A DNA stretch of 64,000 nucleotides from Ceratotherium simum simum (lineage: Eukaryota; Chordata; Mammalia; Perissodactyla; Rhinocerotidae). The DNA is taken from contig NW_004454224.1 in assembly GCF_000283155.1 (NCBI RefSeq), forward strand, positions 9,026,744-9,090,743, in the 5' to 3' direction. Below, piece by piece: positions 57,030-64,000 of the stretch. The number at the start of each line of letters is the position of its first letter. Within the stretch, counting starts at the first letter, position 1. A program made the position numbers and the translations under genes. Below the pieces are notes generated by a model. The model saw only the letters and a list, made by a program, of their open reading frames with translations. It had not been told where the DNA came from and ran no database searches.

Positions 57030-57832
57030 GGGTTTGTTTGTTTATGAGGCAAAATTCACATAATATAAAATTAACCGTTTTAAAGTATACAATTCAATGG
57101 CCTTCAGTACATTCATGATATTGTGCAATCATCATCTAGATTTATCTAGTTTCAAAACATTTTCATCACCCCAAAAGGAAAACCCTGTATGCATTAAGCA
57201 ATCACTCCCCATTCTCTCTCGCCTCCGCCCCTGACAACCGTTAATCTACTTTCTGTCTCTATGATTCTGGATGTTTCATATAAACGGAATCAATATGTTG
57301 TCTTTTGTGTCTGGTTTATTTCACTTAGCATACTGTCTTCAAGTTTCATCCATGTTGTAGCATGTGTCAGAATTTCCTTCCTTTTTAAGGCTGAATAATA
57401 TTCCATTGTGTGGATGGACCACATTTCGTTCATCCATTCATCTGTTGATGGACATTTGGGTTGCTTCCACCTTTTGGCTGTTGTGAATAGTTTTGCTATG
57501 TACAAGTTTTTATTTAAACACCTGTTTTCAATTCTTTTGGGTATATACCTAGGAGTGAAATTGCTGGGTTGCACGGTAATTCTGTGTTTAACTTTTTGAG
57601 GAACTGCCAATCTGTTTTCCACAGTGGCCGGACCATTTGCCATTCCCGTCAGCAGTGTGGGAGGGCTCCACTTTCTCCACAGCCTTGCCAACACTTGTTA
57701 TTGTCTGTTTTTCGTTTAAATTATAGCCACCCTAGCGGGTGTGAAGTGGCATCTCATTGTGGTTGTGATTTGCATTTCCCTGATGACTAAGGATGTTTGA
57801 GTATCTTTTCACGTGCTTGTTGGCCATTTGCG
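57030..57832 (-). mobile_element. L1 LINE fragment, reverse, inserted into an older repeat
   Basis: ACATAATATAAAATTAACCG, TTTTCATCACCCCAAAAGGA, TCATCCATGTTGTAGCATGT and GATTTGCATTTCCCTGATGA run in reverse L1 order. Minus-strand ORF2 remnant [19 protein letters not shown] is visible. Confidence 0.93.
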
Positions 57833-58200
57833 GAGCCAAGGTGTTTGGCCTGAGCAACCAGAGGATGGATCTGTCAATAAATGAGGGGGAGGATGGTGGC
57901 AGAGGCGCTCGGTTTGACATGATGACTGTGACATGTTTGACATCCCAGTGGAGACGTGGAACTGGCAGGCAGCTGTGAGTCAGGGCAGCAGAGTGAGGCC
58001 TGGGCTGAGGGGTAAGCTTGGATGTCATCAGCAATGGTGACACTTAAACCACAAGGTACAAGGAGCGCCAAGCACACCCATGGCAGATGCTGGAGGCTGA
58101 GGAAGGAGACAGGGAAGGCGCAGCCGGTGAGAGACAAGGAAAACAGGTGAGGCGACCTGGAGCCCAGCGGAGGGGGTGTTTCAGGACAGGAGAGTGAGTG
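57833..58200 (+). repeat. Old interspersed repeat, right part
   Basis: Sequence after the L1 (TTTGGCCTGAGCAACCAGAG, GACATCCCAGTGGAGACGTG, GGATGTCATCAGCAATGG) matches the expected continuation of the repeat at 56280-57029. Confidence 0.5.
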
Positions 58201-59490
58201 CCTGTGTCAGGTGTGGCTGGTGGTGAAGGACACAGGGCTGACAATCCGCTTGCTAATGTGGGGTGGAGGTGACCTTGACAAGACAGTTTTGCTTGCAAGG
58301 TGGCCTGGAGTGGGTTTATGAGAGTGGGAGCGAGAGTGGAAAGAGGGTAGAGACCGCTCTTCAGAGGGGCTTCGGGGGGGTTTGCTGGAAGAGGAAGGAG
58401 AGAAATAAGATGGCATTTGAAGACGGAGTGCGATCAAGAGTGAATTTGTAAAATCTAAGGTGGGAGAATGAAGAGCTGATGGGCTTGCTTGAACAGAGAG
58501 GAGAAACATTATGATGCAGGAGGAGGGGAGACTTACCAGAAGGATGTCCTTGAGCCTGAGAGAGAGGGGATGGCTCTGGCCAGCCTGGAGGGCAGCTTAG
58601 GACAGATCCTCTGAGGGTCAGCAGAGAAGGCGAGGGCGGGTGTGCTGGCGGGGGTTGAGCAAGTTCTCGGTGAACAAGGAAGCAAGGAGGCAGCTGAGAG
58701 GGAGGAGGAGGAGGAAGATAGGGCATGAGGAGGGCGGGGAAGGTATGAAGTGGCTGTTGGGGAAAGAAGCAGGGTGCCCCGCCCCGCCAGGCTCCCCAGG
58801 CAGCAATAATGGCTCGCTTGAGGTTAAGCCAGGATCCAGATTTAGAAAAGACGCATTTGTCTTAAGGCAGCATAACGTGCCAAGACGCAGCCCTGCTCAC
58901 TGTAGAGTCAACTGTTTGCACGTGTAAACGGAACCCTTCAACTCCTTAGAAAGCCGCTATAAACCTGACCATTCCAGAGGCCTTTGGGCCACATCTTTCT
59001 GACACAGCGTTTCTATCCTGGCCTCCATGGACTTCCTGAGGTCCTCAGACGTATTTCCAAGATGCACAAGTCCTTTACGAGAATTCTTAAATTTGGGGGT
59101 TTCATGTCAGTAATAACTTAAGCACTCAATTCTGGCCCACCCATGTGAAGGCACGTTGCCATGTGGTTTTGGCTCACGTGTGTGTGTTTGTGTTTGTGAT
59201 CACTTTGGGGCATTAAATGTTTTGGCTCGTGGGAACAGAACGGAGACAGACTAGTAAGGGACAGCTGCATTCAGGTGGCGGTTCCAAAGGGGACCGTGAT
59301 GGGGCGATCAATGGAAGCTGCTAGGGCTACCGCTAAGCAACTGACGCGGTTTCAGCCAAATAAGAGCATCCTTGATGTTAATTTAGTGCTGTTTGAGTTT
59401 TACTGGCCATTTGTTTTGTTTGTGTTTAATTTGTATATTCATTTTGGTTTATAGATCTTACAGAACTATAAACACAGCCTTTGTGTTTGT
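58201..59490. other. Intergenic, purine-rich then unassigned
   Basis: 58260-58760 is A/G-rich on the plus strand. No gene. A GT-rich patch lies at about 59178-59198. Confidence 0.4.
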
Positions 59491-61050
59491 CCACATAAAA
59501 AATAATTTGTTCGACAAGTGGTGCTGGGAAGACTGGATCTCCACATGCAAAAGAATGAAGTCGGACCCTTACCTTATGCCATATACAAAAATTAACTCAA
59601 AATGGATCAAAGACCTAAATTTAAGAGCTAAAACTCCCCTTAGAAGAAAACACGAGAGAAAACTTCATGCTATTGGATTTGACAATGATTTCTTGGATGT
59701 GACACCAAAAGCACAGGCAACAAAAGGAAAAAAAGATAAATTGGACTACATCAAGATTAAAAATTTTTGTGCTTCAAAGGGCACTATCAACAGAGTGAAA
59801 AGCCAACTCTATGAACGGGAGAAAATATTTGCAAACCATAATGTGATAAGGGGTTAATATCCAAAAAATATAAAGAATTCCTGCAACTCAACAACAACAA
59901 AAAAACAAACAACCCAATTGAAAAAAGGGCAAAGGGGGCCAGCCCGGTGGTGCAAGCAGTTAAGTGCGTGCGCTCCACTGCGGCGGCCCAGGGTTCGCCG
60001 GTTCGGATCCCGGGCACGCACCAACGCACCACTTGTTAAGCCATGCTGTGGCGGCGTCCCATATAAAGTAGAGGAAGATGGGCACAGATGTTATCCCAGG
60101 GCCAGTCTTCCTCAGCAAAAAAGAGGAGGATTGGCATCTGATGTTAGCTCAGGGCTGGTCTTCCTCACAAAAAAAAAAAAAATGGGCAAAGGACTTGAAC
60201 AGACATTTCTCTGAAGAAAATATACAAATGGCTAATAAGCACATGAAAAGATGCTCAATATTACTAATCATTAGGAAAATGCAAATCAAAACCACAATTA
60301 GATACCACTTCACATCCATTAGGATGCCTATTATTTAAAAAAACAAAACAGAAATTAACACCTGTTGGTGAGGATGTGAAGAAATTGGAACTCTTGTGCA
60401 TTGCTGATGCAAATGTAAAATGATGCAGCCACTGTGAAAAATGGTTTAGCGGTTCCTCAAAAAATTAAACATAGAATTACCTTATGATCCTGGAATTCCG
60501 CTTCTGGGTATATACCCAAAAGAATTGAAAGCAGGGTCTTGAAGAGATATTTGTACACCTGTATTTGGCTATTCACAATAGACAAAATGTGAAAGCAACC
60601 CCAGTGTCCATCAACAGATGAATGGATAAACAAAATGTGGTCTATCCACACAATGGAATATTATTCAGCCTTAAAAAGGAAGGAAATGCTGACACATTCT
60701 ACAACATGGATGAACCTTGAAGACATTATACTAAATGAAATAGGCTAGTCACAAAAAGACAAATACTAAGTATATAATTCCACTTATAGGAGGTCCTTAC
60801 AGTAGTCGAATTCATAGAGACAGGAAGTAGAATGGTGGTCACCAGGAGATTCGGGAGGGGGAAGTGGGGAGTGAGTGTATAATGGGGACAGAGTTTTAGT
60901 TTGGGAAGATGAAGAAGTTCTGCAGGTGGGTGGTGGTGATAGTTATACAACAATGTGAATGTACTTAATGCCACTGAAATGTACACTTCAAAATAGTTAA
61001 AATGGTAAATTTAATGTTATGTATATTTTACTGCAATTAAAAAATTAAAT
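59491..61050 (+). mobile_element. 5'-truncated L1 LINE, plus strand, interrupted by an ERE
   Basis: Starts in ORF2 (DKWCWEDWISTCKRMKSDPY, later [15 protein letters not shown]) and continues after the ERE at 60184 with [20 protein letters not shown], ending in a 3'UTR and A-rich tail near 61050. A frame break and stop near 59855 show it is dead. Confidence 0.95.
59936..60183 (+). mobile_element. ERE SINE inserted in the L1
   Basis: Head GGGCCAGCCCGGTGGTGCAA, body GTGCGTGCGCTCCACTGCGG, tail TTCCTCACAAAAAAAAAAAA. The L1 text GGGCAAAGG is duplicated at both sides (59927-59935 and 60184-60192), as expected for a target site duplication. Confidence 0.95.
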
Positions 61051-61954
61051 CAACCCTGGGAGGGAGTTCACTGAGGCTTCCTAAACCCTGGGGTGGTTCT
61101 GATCTTAGCCAGGGTCTCCGGGCTGCATGATCACAGCCCCCTCCTCCTGGCTCTGTGCCCATTCGCATGTTGCTTCATGCGTCACCTCTCCTGAGGTGGG
61201 ACGTGGATTCGCTGCACCTCCCTGGAGGGAACGGGATGAGGGAACGCCTGGGGTGCCTCCCTGCCCCTCCTCAGGTCAGGAGGAGACAGGACTCAGGTCA
61301 TCGCTGAGACTGGAGGAAGGGTCCAGAGCAGCAGGTCACCAGCGTCTGTCTCTGTGTCTCTTGGGCCCTCCTGTGTGCAGGCTGTACCTGTTCTCCTCTC
61401 CCCCATGGGGTAGCCCCCTGGCACCCCTCATCGGGGACCTGCAGCTCCCCAGGTCTTCTGCCTGGGCCTTGACTGGCAAGTTCAGTTCAGGCGGATGAAG
61501 GCTCTCCAGCCTGGCTTCCCCAGCAATGAATCCAGCACTGGATGTCCATCCTGGTCCTGTATACATGGCTCCTTGGTTGATTCAGGCCCCTCGATTTCAG
61601 CGAGCAGTCCTTAGAGAGCCCCAGGCCTCTGTGAGCCCAGGGGAGGCGGTGCTGTGGTCCATATGCTGGCCAGGCTGGGGCTCGGGTCTCTGGGGAAGAA
61701 CAGGAAGGGGGAAGCCTGTTCAAGGAAGGTCCTCGCTGAGGTGGGGATGCTTTTCCTGGGTTCCCTGGGCTCTCATTTGCCCCCTCCTCCCCAGTGCCCT
61801 GTGCTTCACGTGATCCCCCCTCCACCTGGGACCTCATCCTACTGAAAATCTCCCGCCACTCTCTTGCCTCTCCTTTCTTTCTGCTTTACCTACAAACAAC
61901 ACCAAGGTCACAGTCAGCACCAGGAGCTACTGTTCATAGAGTATCTGCTATATG
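61051..61954. other. Intergenic, GC-rich, nothing recognised
   Basis: Moderately GC-rich unique-looking sequence without splice-bounded coding pattern. Confidence 0.45.
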
Positions 61955-62085
61955 TTTGAATCCTCATTGACAAGTTTGTGACTTTTGGCAAATTACTAAC
62001 CTATCTGAGCCTCTCCTGTCAAATGGGCACGTTAATACCGATCCTGCTGAGTGCTTGTGAGTTGGATGGTGCCTGACACCCTTTG
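61955..62085 (+). repeat. MIR SINE fragment
   Basis: GTGACTTTTGGCAAATTACT, AACCTATCTGAGCCTCTCCT and GTGCTTGTGAGTTGGATGGT in MIR order. Confidence 0.75.
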
Positions 62086-62583
62086 GCATTCAGCCATCCA
62101 TCTTTTCTCTCCTTGATTCTGCCTCATTGCTTAGCACGTCGATGTAGCTCTAGTCTGCACCTTGAATCTGCTGTGGACTTGGCAACCATATCACCAAGCT
62201 TGTTAGATTGTAGGTTAAGACGTTTAATTAGGCTCTGAGGAGGTTAGAAGGCTGTCCTAAGGGTCAAGTTCCCAAGCCTCAGAGTGTGGACTCATGACGT
62301 CTTTTTGGTCCCCAGAGACATTCTTCTCCAGCTATGTGGGACGTTTCTGTGTTCCAGACTGAGAGGTTACCAGAGAGCAAAGTTTCTCAAGTTTTAGGAA
62401 GCTGTGAAGTGACTGTATGATACCCAAATCTGGAGGGACAAGGCCACTGTGCTCTAGGCTGCTCAGACCCCATTGTGTTGAGCCCTGGGAGGAACAACAA
62501 TGAGCCAGGAAGCATTCTGAGGTGGAAAGCCAGGATAGAAGGCTCAGAAAATAGCATCCCACAACGCATGGCTGCAGTGTGAC
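62086..62583. other. Intergenic, nothing recognised
   Basis: No gene or named repeat. Confidence 0.4.
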
Positions 62584-62940
62584 TGTATCAGTCAGCTTTA
62601 GCTGGGTTATGCTGAATAACAAGCAACCACCAAAACTTAGTGGTTATGATAACACAGGTTTGTTCTTGCTCATGGTACATGCTGCCTGTGGTGGCTGCAG
62701 CCCCGCTCCACGTCCTCTTCATTCCAAGATTCCAGCTGAAGGATCAGCTAGGAAATTGCTGTTTTAAAAGCAGAGGGCAAAGAGTGATGGTAGAACCATG
62801 AAATGGCTCTAAAACCTGTGCTCAGAGTCACATAAATCACTGCTGTTCACACTTCATTGGTCAAAGCAAGTCATATGACCAAGTCTGTCATCATTCGGGG
62901 TGGGGAGATATGATGCTCCCACACGGAGGGGTCGTGACTA
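62584..62940 (-). mobile_element. MLT1-type (MaLR) LTR fragment, reverse
   Basis: Begins TGTATCAGTCAGCTTTAGCT, followed by AACTTAGTGGTTATGATAAC and later CATTGGTCAAAGCAAGTCAT, the reverse MLT1 layout. It is followed by MIR/L2-like GCAGATGCTCAATAACTGG. Confidence 0.6.
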
Positions 62941-63042
62941 TTTGTCTGGCACAGAGCAGATGCTCAATAACTGGTTGTTGAATGAATGCATAAGTGAAAT
63001 CTCTGATCCTGGTAGGATTTAAGCAAAGGATGGATGCCCATT

Positions 63043-63600
63043 TGTATTAGTTTTCTATTGCTACATAACAAATTACTCATGAACTTAGTGGCTTAAAGCA
63101 ACAGTAAACATTTATCATCTCACATAATTTTTGTAGGCCAGGAATTCAGGAGTGGCTTAGCGGGATGGTTCAGATTTGAGGTTTCTCATTATGTTGTAGC
63201 CAAGAGGCTGGGGAGGGCTGCAGTCATCTGTATGCTTGACCGGGCTGGAGGATCTGCTTTCAAGATGGGTCACTGACACAGATGGTGAAGTGGGGCTGGC
63301 TGTGGGCAGGAGGCTTCAGATTCTCACTGCATGGACTTATCCACAGGGCTGCTTGGGAGTTATTACAACATGGTGCTGGATTCCTACAGAGTGAGTGGTC
63401 CACGAGAGAGTAAGGCAGAAGCCACATGTCTTTTATGACCTAGACTCAGAAGTCACACATCATCATTTCTACGATATCCTACTGGTCACACACGTCTTCC
63501 TATTGGACGTGGGAGGAAGTGTGAAGACCAGGACGAGATCATATGGACGTGTACCATAGTGTGCCCTCTGGTCCCCAATAAGTCATGTCCTCTCACACGT
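63043..63600 (-). mobile_element. MLT1-type (MaLR) LTR, reverse
   Basis: Begins TGTATTAGTTTTCTATTGCT and ACATAACAAATTACTCATGA, with AACTTAGTGGCTTAAAGCAA, CTCACTGCATGGACTTATCC and TCACACATCATCATTTCTAC in the order of a reverse MLT1 LTR. Confidence 0.72.
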
Positions 63601-64000
63601 GAATACTCTTACCTCCCCCCAAGGTCCCCCAAATCTCATATTATAGCTCAAAGTCCAGAATCTCGTCATCTAAGTCAGGTACAGATGAGGCTTCTTGGGT
63701 AAAATTTCTCAAGTATTGCTCTTTGAGTACAGTTCCTCTTGATATGAAGACGTGTGAACTAAAGAGACAGTTATCTGCCCCCCCAATACTGCCCCCCACC
63801 CCGACCAGACAACATACAGTGGTGTGAGAAGCATAAGATAACTATTATAGATGTTCCCAATTCAAAAAAGAGGCCTGATAGACTTCACTGGTAAATAGCA
63901 ATTCTGAAATCTATCAGAACTTCTAATGTTGGGAGTTCCCTCATTAGGACTTAAGGGCTCAAAATAATTCTCCAGGGCTCTTGGCTCTGCCCTATGGGCT
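63601..64000. other. Window end, nothing recognised
   Basis: A/T-rich sequence with a C run at about 63778-63800. No gene visible. Confidence 0.4.

Noticed and set aside
59393..59857. Apparent 154-codon gene on the plus strand
   Set aside because: L1 ORF2 fragment with an added upstream stretch; truncated and frame-broken.

Overview
The window is mammalian nuclear DNA, most likely from a perissodactyl (horse, ass, rhinoceros or tapir). The main clue is five copies of a tRNA-derived SINE that starts with a GGGGCCGGCC-type head followed by a TTAGYGGTTAAGT box, which matches the equine repetitive element (ERE). The two genes are GC-rich, with multiple exons and GT-AG introns. They match the human chromosome 11q13 neighbours CCDC88B and RPS6KA4, in the same order and orientation. 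No prokaryotic, plasmid, phage or CRISPR feature was seen.

Layout. 1-3.4 kb: non-coding DNA upstream of CCDC88B, with two EREs, a MIR and an L2 fragment. 3.4-17.7 kb: CCDC88B on the plus strand. I could place 27 coding exons that join in frame to 1469 codons plus stop. Intron 14 carries a split ERE with the only assembly gap (100 N). 17.7-19.5 kb: a compact spacer with AP-1-type motifs and a GC-rich promoter. 19.5-29.95 kb: RPS6KA4 (MSK2) on the plus strand, 17 coding exons joining in frame to 771 codons plus stop, with every catalytic and regulatory phosphorylation residue present. Its 96-nt intron 11 looks like the host of the mirtron mir-1237. 30-64 kb: no gene was found. This stretch is repeat-rich and consists of L1 fragments of several ages, MIR, L2, LTR remnants, a decayed ERVL pol with a hAT insertion, a 0.7-kb GT-rich minisatellite and a nested ERE-in-L1.

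Function. CCDC88B (Gipie/HkRP3) is a Hook-domain coiled-coil protein of immune and endothelial cells. RPS6KA4 is the nuclear, MAPK-activated kinase that phosphorylates CREB/ATF1 and histone H3 in inflammatory and stress signalling. They lie head to tail with about 1.75 kb between the CCDC88B poly(A) signal and the RPS6KA4 start codon, so elements in that spacer could serve either gene. The wide contrast between the gene-dense left half and the repeat-dense right half suggests a compositional boundary near 30 kb.
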